Below are positions 24,595 to 32,632 of a stretch of DNA of 64,000 nucleotides, piece after piece. This DNA comes from Acidobacteriota bacterium. GTDB taxonomy: Bacteria > Acidobacteriota > Terriglobia > Acidiferrales > UBA7541. Made by a program: the position numbers and the translations under genes. The notes under the pieces are model-generated. The model searched no databases. It saw only the letters and a program-made list of their open reading frames with translations, and had not been told where the DNA came from. Positions within the stretch are counted from its first letter, which is position 1, and every line of letters starts with the position of its first letter. Where the stretch lies: assembly GCA_003225295.1 (NCBI GenBank), contig QHYZ01000059.1, forward strand, positions 1 through 64,000, read 5' to 3'.

Positions 24595-26154
24595 TTAGGT
24601 GGCCCCGACTCCCGTTCCCAGGCCTTGGTTGGCCGCCGCGCTGTTGGGCCGGCCGCGCCAAGTGGCGAAACCCTCCCTGACGAGGTTGGAAATGGTACGG
24701 CGGTTGTCATAAATCAATTTCAGCCAGGCCAAAGGACCCATTTGCGGGAAATAGATTCCACGGAAACACACGCGGGCGATGAAAATGTTTATCCGATAGC
24801 CCAACGGCTGGTCCTTAAGCGAATCGACAGCTTGGGCAATGGCTTCCGAGCTGTAAGAACGAGCCCACCCAGCTCTCACCTCGGCATGGGCTTCTGCGAT
24901 GGTCATCTTCAGCGGCGTGTGGGCCATCGCAAAGGGGATAAACTCCTGCCAGTGCTTCGGGCGCGTCAGGCGCCCGGCGGCCTCCAGCCTTTTGTAAAGC
25001 GGCGTCGCGGGCAAAGGGGTGAGCAATCCAAAGATAGGCAGTCCCGCAGGCCAAGTACGAATCTCTTTAAGCGTCCGCTCCGCGACACCTACGGTGTCGT
25101 TGTCCATCCCGAAAATAAAAGACGTGATGGCATAAACGTTACGCTGGGCCAGCCTCTGGAGCACGGCGGCATACTCGCCCGGTTTGTTGAAGCCCTTGTT
25201 TACGTCGGCAAGGTTGGTAGGGTCGATGGACTCCATGCCAATGAAGATCCACTTCCCTCCTGAGGCCGCGATAAGGTCCACGAGTTCCTCGTCGCGCAGC
25301 AGATTGGCGCTGATCTGCGCGACCCAGTGTACCTGGGCGCCTGCGGCGATAATGTCCCGCAGCAGGGACTTGGTTCGTTTGATGTTGATCGCGAAATTAT
25401 CGTCGATGAAAAAGACGGCAATCTGCCCGCCCTCGCTTTTGGCCCGGGCTTTCAGTAGCAGCAGCTCATTGACCACGCTTTCGTTAGTGCGAAAGCGGAT
25501 GGAGTCGCCAAAAAAGCCGGTTACCGTGCAGAACTCGCAGCCATATGGACAGCCGCGCCCAGACTCCATCGGAATGATGCGAAATGTGCCCCAGCCCTCA
25601 CCGATACTCTGGAGTGGGCGTGTGACCATTTTTGGAACGAGATTGAACTGGTCGAGATTTATTTTGTCCCAGGGAATCGCCGGATATTCCTTGAGACTGG
25701 GTTTGCGTTCCTGCCCAAACGCATCCACTGGAGCGTAGATATCCTTGAGCTGGCCGCGTGCGGCATCCTCGACGATCTTGGGCCAAGTTTCATCGGCTTC
25801 ACCAAGAGCCACCGCGTCGGCATGGCGCGGACCGCCGTTTCGACCGAGGGCTTCGTCGGCTTCTTCCGTGACGTGAGGTCCGCCCATCACCACCGGCACC
25901 CCAACGGCTCGGATCGCATCGGCCATGCGGTAGGCCTTGGCGATCATGCGGGTCATCGCGCCGATCCCCACAAGTCCGATGTTTTGTTCGCGCACAAAAT
26001 GGGCGATGCCGGCTTCATCCATGGGTTGTGCGTTGCCGTCAATCAGCACTACTTCGTGGCCCTTGGGAGTCAGCGACTGGAGTAGAAACATCCAAAGATG
26101 GGGCATGAAATTACGAGTGACTCCGTTATCGGGGTTGTACAACAAAATGCGCAT
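24595..26154 (-). CDS. B12-binding-domain radical SAM protein
   Basis: The 519-residue protein has an N-terminal cobalamin-binding Rossmann domain (about 1-140; VLIDGNAQPMDEAG, VPVVMGGPHVTEEADE). A radical SAM domain follows with the [4Fe-4S] cysteines C202, C206 and C209 in SGRGCPYGCEFCTV. The C-terminal region (SYSSEAIAQAVDSLKD... and IFIARVCFRGIYFP) resembles the DUF4070-type tail found in BchE/HpnP-like enzymes. Relatives methylate or rearrange lipids, hopanoids or tetrapyrroles; nothing nearby tells which. Start MRILLYNPDNGV is conserved in style. It is probably a single-gene transcript. Confidence 0.9.
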   Translation of the reverse strand: MRILLYNPDNGVTRNFMPHLWMFLLQSLTPKGHEVVLIDGNAQPMDEAGIAHFVREQNIGLVGIGAMTRMIAKAYRMADAIRAVGVPVVMGGPHVTEEADEALGRNGGPRHADAVALGEADETWPKIVEDAARGQLKDIYAPVDAFGQERKPSLKEYPAIPWDKINLDQFNLVPKMVTRPLQSIGEGWGTFRIIPMESGRGCPYGCEFCTVTGFFGDSIRFRTNESVVNELLLLKARAKSEGGQIAVFFIDDNFAINIKRTKSLLRDIIAAGAQVHWVAQISANLLRDEELVDLIAASGGKWIFIGMESIDPTNLADVNKGFNKPGEYAAVLQRLAQRNVYAITSFIFGMDNDTVGVAERTLKEIRTWPAGLPIFGLLTPLPATPLYKRLEAAGRLTRPKHWQEFIPFAMAHTPLKMTIAEAHAEVRAGWARSYSSEAIAQAVDSLKDQPLGYRINIFIARVCFRGIYFPQMGPLAWLKLIYDNRRTISNLVREGFATWRGRPNSAAANQGLGTGVGAT

Positions 26155-26442
26155 GTGCTCGTCTCCATTTAGAGGGCGCTTTCTTGGCGCTGGGCCGACA
26201 AGCTAAGATCTAAGCGTTCGTTGTCTTGGGCTGCAAGGGGAGCCAACAAACAGGTTCTGACCATATCACTTTGTTGAACTGTTGCTCAGAAAATTTGGGG
26301 GATTTACAGCATTAGTAATCAGGATCGTGGGGGGTCGGGATCCCGCTACGAAGGCGGTCCAGCCGGCCTTCGCTAACGCTCAAGGAAAGTGCCCGCTGGA
26401 GCGGGAGGAAAAAATAGCACTGCACTAGCCTAGCTAGCTAAG
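26155..26442. other. Non-coding flank between radical SAM gene and insertion sequence
   Basis: No ORF is convincing. The segment has a GGTCGGGATCCCGCT stretch, an imperfect GCGG/CCGC-rich block around 26340-26400, and a CTAG-rich tract (CACTAGCCTAGCTAGCTAAG, 26422-26441) abutting the insertion site. Before the insertion this was the 3' flank of the EF-G-like gene. Confidence 0.5.
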
Positions 26443-26446
26443 CTAG

Positions 26447-26480
26447 CCTGGATTTCCACGGACAATAGTTGACCTAAGTG
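26447..26480 (+). repeat. Left terminal inverted repeat of the IS
   Basis: Outer 19 bases CCTGGATTTCCACGGACAA, inner end CTAAGTG. The transposase stop codon (26474-26476) lies inside it. Confidence 0.88.
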
Positions 26481-28240
26481 GCGGACGTGTTTTGGCGCCC
26501 ATCGTAGGTTGTCAGTCGTAAGGATAATCCATCCCACCATGGCACTGCGATGCGTTTTTCCATGAGATCGGACGCCAAAAGGATCGGCAAGTGTGCGCGT
26601 CGGTGAAAGCTGACCTCTACTTCCTTGTCGCTGACGGTAACATCTGCAGGCATATCGATGAGATCGCGGAAAATTTGGCGCGCCTGCGCGTCGGCGTAGC
26701 CGTGCATGCGTTGAGCGATCAGGCGATAAAGACCGCTGGCCAGCACCAGCAAAGCCATGTCGAAATCCACCTTCAGCCCCACCGCTGAGGAGAGCGCATC
26801 AATATGGAAGAAACGCACCGCGTCGGAGAGCGCATTTTCGATCAGCATGCGTTGAGCGTAGCGGGTCAGCAGCGCCTTGGTGGTAGTGTGCCGTTGATTG
26901 GTGAGCAGAATGGTCGGTTCCTCGTGGCCGAGGTCTTGGACAAATAACTGCCGCAGTGACCGTCCGGCCAAGGAGATGGTCTGTTCGTAGACTCGCGGAG
27001 TTCGATATTTGCGAGTGGGAACATCCAACTCAACGGTCCGCCAGGCGGAACGTGGCAGAAGAACGATTTCCTTCAGAAGTTTGGGGGAGCGGCGGCGTAG
27101 GGTGATGAAAGGAATGTTCATCGCATCCAACCGTGCCAGTCCCTCGTGGGTCGTCAGTTTGGAATCGAAAACTAAATGACTGGGAAGCTTGCCGTGAGCG
27201 CGCTTCCAAAAAGCGATGAACTGGAAAATCTCCTCCGCTTCCTCGCCTTTGCGCAGATCCGCATTGGAGTAGCAGAACACGTGGCTGCCGGCATCCTGAG
27301 CGAGAAAGACCAGCACGCTGGGCTGGCTGCGGCTACGGGCCGAGACATAGTGCCGTTCCACCATAGGGTCTTCGCCGTAAAAAGGTACGGAATGAAAATC
27401 CAAATTAAAGGATTCTGCGGGCAGGAGTTTGCTTCCCTGGATGCAGTGGTGCCAAGCAGTCAGGAACCGAGCCGTTTTGCGGTGATCGATTCGGCAAGAG
27501 TATTCCGAAAGATAGCTCTTCTTGGGAAAGGCATTCAGGCCGGCGAATAGGGCCAGCCCTTCATCGGCAATCAAGGCCATCACGTGGCTTTTTCGCTCAA
27601 TCGACCAGAGCTTGAGCGCCAGGCAACATCGCAAGGCCTGATCGGCGGGGATCATCTTGGAGCCTGGCAACCCAGCGGCTTGGGTCAACTTTTGTGTCTG
27701 CAGACGCACCAAGTCGGCGACGAACAGGAACAGCCCGCCGCAGCGAGTGGTGAAGGTGCGCGGGGCCAGGGAAAACAGTCTGACATTGGCCACCGGCTCA
27801 ACGGTGGGGCGGGGTTGCCGTGGTCGTTCTTCATCCAGCCGCCGAGGCAGCGGAGCAAACCCTTCGGCTTTGAGGACTTCCCGCACTCCGGTCGGACTCA
27901 GTGGAGAGTGGCGGTCCTTAAGAATCTGGCTGATCTCATAAACGGAGTGGTTCTGCTTGCGCAGCTTGATGATCAGGTCGCGAGCCGCGGACTTCTTGGG
28001 TTGGGACTGAGGGCCGTGCCGCGGAGAGAGAAAAAAGGTGGGATGAGTTTCTCTGCGAAAATGGTGACAAAGGACGTGGAAGGAGTTGAGGGAGTAGCCG
28101 AAGGCGCGGGCCACGTCTTTGGCGAGACGGCCCTCGACCAGATAAGCGCGCAGGGCCTCGTATTGGCGGTGTTTCGGCAAGCGGGGTTCCAGGAAGAAGC
28201 GGCGGAGTGCACTTACTTCTTTTGGTGCGCCAATAGCCAT
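26474..28240 (-). CDS. IS transposase (DDE type)
   Basis: The 588-residue transposase fills the insertion sequence. The N-terminal 130 residues look like DNA-binding helix-turn-helix segments (EGRLAKDVARAFGYSLNSFH and NHSVYEISQILKDRHSPLS). The catalytic core has candidate acidic residues in FNLDFHSVPFYGE (first Asp) and LVFDSKLTTHEGLARLD (second Asp), plus YAQRMLIENALSD, which fits the Y-x2-R-x3-E part of the IS4-type signature. There is no frameshift or stop, so it may be active. No ribosome site precedes the ATG, and a candidate promoter ends 6 bases before it. Confidence 0.9.
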   Translation of the reverse strand: MAIGAPKEVSALRRFFLEPRLPKHRQYEALRAYLVEGRLAKDVARAFGYSLNSFHVLCHHFRRETHPTFFLSPRHGPQSQPKKSAARDLIIKLRKQNHSVYEISQILKDRHSPLSPTGVREVLKAEGFAPLPRRLDEERPRQPRPTVEPVANVRLFSLAPRTFTTRCGGLFLFVADLVRLQTQKLTQAAGLPGSKMIPADQALRCCLALKLWSIERKSHVMALIADEGLALFAGLNAFPKKSYLSEYSCRIDHRKTARFLTAWHHCIQGSKLLPAESFNLDFHSVPFYGEDPMVERHYVSARSRSQPSVLVFLAQDAGSHVFCYSNADLRKGEEAEEIFQFIAFWKRAHGKLPSHLVFDSKLTTHEGLARLDAMNIPFITLRRRSPKLLKEIVLLPRSAWRTVELDVPTRKYRTPRVYEQTISLAGRSLRQLFVQDLGHEEPTILLTNQRHTTTKALLTRYAQRMLIENALSDAVRFFHIDALSSAVGLKVDFDMALLVLASGLYRLIAQRMHGYADAQARQIFRDLIDMPADVTVSDKEVEVSFHRRAHLPILLASDLMEKRIAVPWWDGLSLRLTTYDGRQNTSAT

Positions 28241-28246
28241 GAGAAC

Positions 28247-28275
28247 AGAATGTCACATACAACATGCAGTGTCAA
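28247..28275 (-). promoter_or_regulatory. Candidate transposase promoter (leaderless)
   Basis: Minus strand TTGACA (28270-28275), 17-bp spacer, CATTCT (28247-28252, 3 of 6). The ATG at 28240 would be at the transcription start. Confidence 0.35.
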
Positions 28276-28473
28276 GAACAATTTGGGCCACCATCTACAA
28301 TTGTCGCTATACTTGCCTATTTATAAGCATTTCTGACGGTTTGAGCATCCTTTTTGTGAAGGTCGTCCTCCGCGTATATTAAATGAGATGCACATAATCA
28401 ATGACTATAAGCGCACCAATATGCTAAGTGACTTCGCCAGGATTTTGGGAAAAAGGGGCCAGGGTCGCCCAAA

Positions 28474-28507
28474 CACTTAGCTGAATAGTTGTCCGTGGAA
28501 ATTCAGG
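28474..28507 (-). repeat. Right terminal inverted repeat of the IS
   Basis: Read from the outside (minus strand) it begins CCTGAATTTCCACGGACAA and ends CTAAGTG. A further CTAAGTG at about 28422-28428 lies just inside it. Confidence 0.88.
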
Positions 28508-30649
28508 CTAGGCTTCTTCTTCGACCAGTTGTTCGCCGTGGACGGCTTTGTGGGCGGCGATCACCTTTTCCGCGAGTTCGTTGGGGACGTAATCATAGTG
28601 CGAGAACTCCATGGAATAGGTGGCGCGGCCTTGCGTTTTGGAAGTGAGGTCGTTGGCATACGACAGCATTTCCGCCAGTGGCACCTGCGCTTTGATGATG
28701 ACGTTGTGGCCGCGGCTTTCGCTGCCGGCGATCCGGCCGCGGCGGCCGCTCAGGTCACCCATCAAGTCGCCGGAGTATTGGTCGGGGGCATAGACTTCCA
28801 CGTGCATGACCGGCTCAAGTAGAGCAGGCCGCGCCTGCTTCATCGCTTCCTTGAAAGCCAGCGAGCCCGCAATTTTGAAGGCCATGTCCGAAGAATCGAC
28901 ATCGTGATACTTGCCATCGTACAGGATAGCGCGGAAGTCCACGACCGGAAATCCCGCCAGGAATCCGCGGGCAGCGGCATCGCGGATGCCCTTCTCCACC
29001 GAAGGAATCCAGTTTTTCGGGATGGCGCCGCCGAAAACATCGTCGACGAACTCCACGCCCTTGCCGCGCTCGACCGGCTCCATCTTGATGCGGCAAACAC
29101 CGAATTGGCCGTGCCCACCGGATTGCTTTTTGTGCTTGCCTTCGACGTCGGCTTTGCCGCGAATGGTTTCGCGGTAGGGGACTTTGGGCGGCTTCAAAGT
29201 GAGATCAACGTGATAACGCTTGTGGAGCTTGGCCACGACGACTTCAATATGTTGCTGGCCGGAGCCGGCCAGCAGAAATTCCTTGGTTTGCGCGTCGCGT
29301 GAAAAACGGAGCGCGGGATCTTCTTCCAGGATCTTATGAATCGACACGCCGATCTTGTCTTCATCGGCGCGCGTCTTCGGCTCGATGGCAAAGGTGATGG
29401 ACGGCTCGGGGAGCTGGGCGGGTGAGTAATAGATGGGCCCAGTTTTGTCGCCAAGAGTTTCTCCGGTAGTGGTTTCCTTCAGTTTGGCGATGGCACCGAT
29501 GTCTCCGGCGTGAAGCTCGCCGACCTCGGTGAGCTGCTTGCCCTGAACAAATTGGATGTGCTGAAAGCGTTCTTGAACGTTGCGATTGTAATTGGTGAGC
29601 GTGGCGTCATTTTTCAAGACTCCGCTCTTTACCTTGAAGTAGTTGATACGGCCAGCGAAAGGATCAGCAAGTGTTTTGAACACAAACAGGGAAAGCGGCT
29701 GGCTGTCGTCGTACTTACGCTCAACGCGGTTGCCCTTGCCACCCGGCTCTTGATAGCCCACCTGGGCGTGCTCATCGGGATGGGGGAAGGCGTCGGCGAG
29801 GAAAGTGAGCAGGCTGGCGGTGCCAATGTTGTGGAGCGCGGAAGTCATCAGGACGGGAAAGATTTTCTCGGCCACGATGGCTTTGCGCACCGCGGGGATG
29901 AGGTCGTGGATGGGAATGGTGCCTTCCCGGAAAAACTCTTCCATCATTTCGTCGTCGCCTTCGGCGATCATTTCAACCAGTTTTTCGTGGGCTTCCTTCG
30001 CGTCGCTGGCAAGGGCGGCGGGAATCTCTTCGATGGAGGGTTTGCCGTCACCATCGGGATTGTAAATGTGCGCCTTCATGGCCACCAGGTCGATGACGCC
30101 ACGGAAGCCTCTTTCCGTGCCGATCGGCAACTGCAGCGCGACGACGTTGCGGCCGAAAACTTGCTCGAGAGACTCCATCGAGCGCTCAAAGCTAGAGAGC
30201 TCGCGGTCCATCCAGGTCAGAACGAAGGCGCGGGGAATGTCGTACTCCGTGCAATAGTCCCAAACCTTTTCCGTGGTGACCTGAGAGCCCACGTGGGCGT
30301 CAACGGTGATAAGCGCGGCATCAGCGGCGATCAAAGAGGCCTTGGCTTCGGTGATGAACGTGGAATAGCCGGGGAGATCGATGAAATTAATTTTGACTTT
30401 CTCGGAAGAACCGGAAGGCCCAGTCGGGGTGGCGGGCCATTCGGCATGGGCAAGACCGGTTTGAATGGAGATTTTTCTGCCGATTTCTTCTTCGTCCCAG
30501 TCGGTGACCGTGCTGCCGTCCGCAACTTTTCCCCAGCGCGGCATCATGCCGGCAGTGAAGAGTAACGACGACACCAGTTGCGTTTTCCCGGTGCCGCCGT
30601 GGCCGACAATGCCCACGTTGCGAATGTCCCTGGTGAGATAGCTCTTCAT
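28508..30649 (-). CDS. Elongation factor G-like translational GTPase
   Basis: This EF-G paralogue of 713 residues starts at the ATG at 30649 (GGAGG-tttgt-ATG); the frame continues upstream without homology. The P-loop is GHGGTGKT (16-23), switch II is DLPGY (D91-Y95, usually DTPGH) and G5 is MTSALHN. The G4 motif, normally NKMD, reads TWMD (T145-D148), so both guanine-reading residues are replaced. Domains II-V follow (PYRETIRGKADVEGKHKKQS; YAPDQYSGDLMGDLSGRRGRI). It belongs with EF-G-like/EF-G2 proteins rather than the housekeeping factor, and no ribosomal genes are near. Its TAG stop is now supplied by the CTAG at the insertion-sequence edge. Confidence 0.93.
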   Translation of the reverse strand: MKSYLTRDIRNVGIVGHGGTGKTQLVSSLLFTAGMMPRWGKVADGSTVTDWDEEEIGRKISIQTGLAHAEWPATPTGPSGSSEKVKINFIDLPGYSTFITEAKASLIAADAALITVDAHVGSQVTTEKVWDYCTEYDIPRAFVLTWMDRELSSFERSMESLEQVFGRNVVALQLPIGTERGFRGVIDLVAMKAHIYNPDGDGKPSIEEIPAALASDAKEAHEKLVEMIAEGDDEMMEEFFREGTIPIHDLIPAVRKAIVAEKIFPVLMTSALHNIGTASLLTFLADAFPHPDEHAQVGYQEPGGKGNRVERKYDDSQPLSLFVFKTLADPFAGRINYFKVKSGVLKNDATLTNYNRNVQERFQHIQFVQGKQLTEVGELHAGDIGAIAKLKETTTGETLGDKTGPIYYSPAQLPEPSITFAIEPKTRADEDKIGVSIHKILEEDPALRFSRDAQTKEFLLAGSGQQHIEVVVAKLHKRYHVDLTLKPPKVPYRETIRGKADVEGKHKKQSGGHGQFGVCRIKMEPVERGKGVEFVDDVFGGAIPKNWIPSVEKGIRDAAARGFLAGFPVVDFRAILYDGKYHDVDSSDMAFKIAGSLAFKEAMKQARPALLEPVMHVEVYAPDQYSGDLMGDLSGRRGRIAGSESRGHNVIIKAQVPLAEMLSYANDLTSKTQGRATYSMEFSHYDYVPNELAEKVIAAHKAVHGEQLVEEEA

Positions 30650-30727
30650 ACAAACCTCCACGAGGCGAGGTCCGCGCGGGAGGAATCGGGCGCGGGCCTG
30701 CGCCGGGCACAAGTTGGAACTCCAGAG

Positions 30728-30804
30728 AGGAGAACGGGGCCTCCCTGCCGGGGTCCCGGTGCGGGGCCGAAGGTCTAAACAAATGATCCCTGGTCCGTTC
30801 TCCT
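30728..30804 (-). promoter_or_regulatory. Structured 5' leader of the EF-G-like gene (candidate cis-acting RNA)
   Basis: On the minus strand, AGGAGAACGG (30795-30804) at the predicted transcript 5' end pairs perfectly with CCGTTCTCCT (30728-30737). This closes a 57-nt core that can form at least one inner hairpin (CCGG-GACC-CCGG). A 10-bp closing stem around a structured core is riboswitch-like. It does not match any class known to me. Confidence 0.5.
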
Positions 30805-30813
30805 GGCGGGCGG

Positions 30814-30842
30814 ATGCTAGCACACCGGAAAGAATGGAGCAA
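30814..30842 (-). promoter_or_regulatory. Candidate promoter of the EF-G-like gene
   Basis: Minus strand TTGCTC (30837-30842), 17-bp spacer, TAGCAT (30814-30819, 4 of 6). The -35 is the same hexamer as before lpdA. Transcription would start next to the long-range stem at 30804. Confidence 0.45.
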
Positions 30843-31153
30843 TCCAAGGCGGATGGAAAAGGTACAGAACTAGATAAAGTAGACCTCCTACTAGAAAAAA
30901 ATTCAAGGTCTAGTACCTGATTGGGGATGCTGGGATTTCATCGCCGGCGCTTACGTGTTGACAGGACGAGATTTAGACAGGAGCGAATATGCCGTCGAAG
31001 CGGTCAGCCCCTTGCGCATGGAAAACGGGGATTGACCTGTCCGTTTCAGGCGGTCCAGCGACAGCCGACGCCGGCTCAGCCGCCAGCTGGCGCAGAAGGT
31101 TGCATCAAATTCGTCCCATCTTCGCGAGAAGAATGAGGCCCCGGAGGATCGCT

Positions 31154-32038
31154 ATGGAAGAGTACCGAGAAAGAACGGAAAGAGAAGAGCCGGAAAAACC
31201 ATCAAGCCCCAACGGCGGCGCCTGGCTTATGCTTGCTGCGGGAACGTCGATCGTAGCCACCTGCCTGGCGATTGGCTACGGTTATCACCAGCAAGCGCTG
31301 GTTGGCCAAATGAATGGACAGCACGAACAGATGAGCGCCACGGTGGCCCAGCTGCACGGGCAAATCGAGACGCTGACGGGAAAGCTGAATGAGCTGTCTG
31401 CCGCGCAGCAGGCTGCCACGGCACAAGCGAACTCGCCTGCGGCCAAGCGAACAGCGGGCACGCGCAGCTCGGTGGAGAGCAAGCGGCTGAAAGAGCTTCA
31501 GGGCCGCATGGAGGAACAGCAAAAGCAGTTGAAGGACACGCAAGACGCGGTCGCCAAGACGCGGTCGGACCTGGAAGGAAACTTGAGCGCCACCCGGGAC
31601 GATTTAAACGGATCCATCGCCAGGACGCACGAGGAACTTGTGGCCTTGCAGAGACGCGGGGAGCGCGACTATGTCGAGTTCAAGCTGCCAAAATCGAAAC
31701 AGTTTCAGCGCTACGGGCCGCTGATGCTTTCACTGCGGAAAGCGGACACCAAGCACAAGAGCTTCGATCTGGCAATGATCGTTGACGACAATGAACTCAG
31801 CAAGAAGAAAGTAAATCTCTACGAACCCATCTGGATCCACCGGACCGACGATGCGCAGCCCGTGCAGGTGGTCATCAACAAAATTGACAGAGATCACGTG
31901 CAAGGATATGTGAGCGCTCCGAAATATGGGAATTCGGAGCTCACTCCAAGCTTGACGCCGGCTTCCCAGAAAATATCGGCGGAAAGCCCCACCGCGGGGG
32001 GACCTCCGACCAATCCCGAGGAGCCTTTGCAGCCGTAA
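31154..32038 (+). CDS. Single-pass membrane protein with long coiled coil, function unknown
   Basis: This 294-residue protein starts at the ATG at 31154 (GGAGG, 7-base spacing). A longer start at 30989 also has an AGGAG and would add 55 residues. A charged N-terminus (EEYRERTEREEPEK) is followed by one transmembrane helix (about 22-45, WLMLAAGTSIVATCLAIGYG). Next is a long Gln/Lys/Glu-rich coiled coil (about 50-165) and a folded C-terminal domain (YVEFKLPKSKQFQRYGPLML, SFDLAMIVDDNELSKKKVNLY) ending in a Pro-rich tail. It is probably anchored in the inner membrane with the coil outside. No family recognised. Confidence 0.8.
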   Translation: MEEYRERTEREEPEKPSSPNGGAWLMLAAGTSIVATCLAIGYGYHQQALVGQMNGQHEQMSATVAQLHGQIETLTGKLNELSAAQQAATAQANSPAAKRTAGTRSSVESKRLKELQGRMEEQQKQLKDTQDAVAKTRSDLEGNLSATRDDLNGSIARTHEELVALQRRGERDYVEFKLPKSKQFQRYGPLMLSLRKADTKHKSFDLAMIVDDNELSKKKVNLYEPIWIHRTDDAQPVQVVINKIDRDHVQGYVSAPKYGNSELTPSLTPASQKISAESPTAGGPPTNPEEPLQP

Positions 32039-32068
32039 ACCCGTAGTAAGAAGAGCCAACCTATAACT

Positions 32069-32099
32069 GGCAGGGCGCTCCGTGAGGGGGCGCTCTGCC
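32069..32099 (+). terminator. Strong hairpin after the coiled-coil gene
   Basis: GGCAGGGCGC pairs with GCGCTCTGCC (one mismatch) 30 bases after the stop, followed by GCATTTCTG, a poor U-tract. The gap from here to 32350 holds nothing else recognisable. Confidence 0.4.
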
Positions 32100-32350
32100 G
32101 CATTTCTGAGGATGGTTCTGGAGGCCGGAATCATCACGGCGTTGAAGTGTGCGTGGACCTTGGCGCACCGGGAAGAGAAGCGCAGCGGGGCGAGGAAGAC
32201 GCCGGTGAGGATTTCTTCGACGAGAGGTGTGCGCGATTCCGGCAAAAAGATGGAAGAGGGAGACGGGCACCCACAGCAGCAGAGGCCGAAGCGGGGAAGG
32301 AAAGAATCCCCCGTTGGCGGTCTAGAAACGCCGGCCCGCGAATTAGTTAG

Positions 32351-32551
32351 TTAGCGTCCGGGCTTCTTCTCGTAGCCGTCGCAGGAGAGCACCGGGAGGC
32401 GGGGATACTTCGGAAAGCGGGGATCGGTGAGGGATAGTTGGCAGAGAAAAAAGACGGAACCGTGGGCGGATCGGACGCGGCGGGAATGCCGGCAATCGCC
32501 ACAGAGGCCAGCACTCCGGGAGTCCTGCGTCTGTTGCTGCGCAGCATGCAT
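32351..32551 (-). CDS. Small Cys-rich protein (CxxC...C...CxGY)
   Basis: This 66-residue protein is easily missed. After a variable N-terminus it has LCGDCRHSRRVRSAHG, then FFLCQLSLTDPRFPKYPRLP and VLSCDGYEKK. The pattern C-x2-C-R-H ... F-x-L-C-x-x-S-x-x-D-P-R-F-P-K-Y-P-x-L-P-V-x-x-C-x-G-Y recalls small conserved hypothetical proteins I know from acidobacterial and other soil genomes. The four cysteines suggest a zinc site. ATG 32549-32551 is the only reasonable start; no clear ribosome site. It is divergent from the barrel gene at 32633, with 81 bp between starts. Function unknown. Confidence 0.65.
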   Translation of the reverse strand: MHAAQQQTQDSRSAGLCGDCRHSRRVRSAHGSVFFLCQLSLTDPRFPKYPRLPVLSCDGYEKKPGR

Positions 32552-32632
32552 GAAAGTAAGGATAGCGCAGTGGGTGGGCGCGGTGATTGTTAGAATGAAA
32601 TGCAGTTCGGACGCGGCGACAAGGATTAGCAC

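Larger units (their letters stand above)
26447..28507 (-). mobile_element. Complete insertion sequence, 2061 bp, CTAG target duplication
   Basis: Two 34-bp terminal inverted repeats (26447-26480 and 28474-28507, 28 of 34 identical) bound one transposase gene. CTAG occurs immediately outside both ends (26443-26446 and 28508-28511), the expected 4-bp target duplication. About 230 bp between the transposase start and the right repeat are non-coding and AT-richer than the host genes. The right-hand CTAG contains the stop codon of the EF-G-like gene, so the insertion is exactly at a gene end. The transposase carries a Y-x2-R-x3-E motif like IS4-related DDE enzymes; the family is otherwise unassigned. 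Confidence 0.88.

Noticed and set aside
30650-30847. N-terminal extension of the EF-G-like protein
   Set aside because: The added sequence is low-complexity leader; GGAGG-tttgt-ATG at 30649 precedes the conserved GTPase start.
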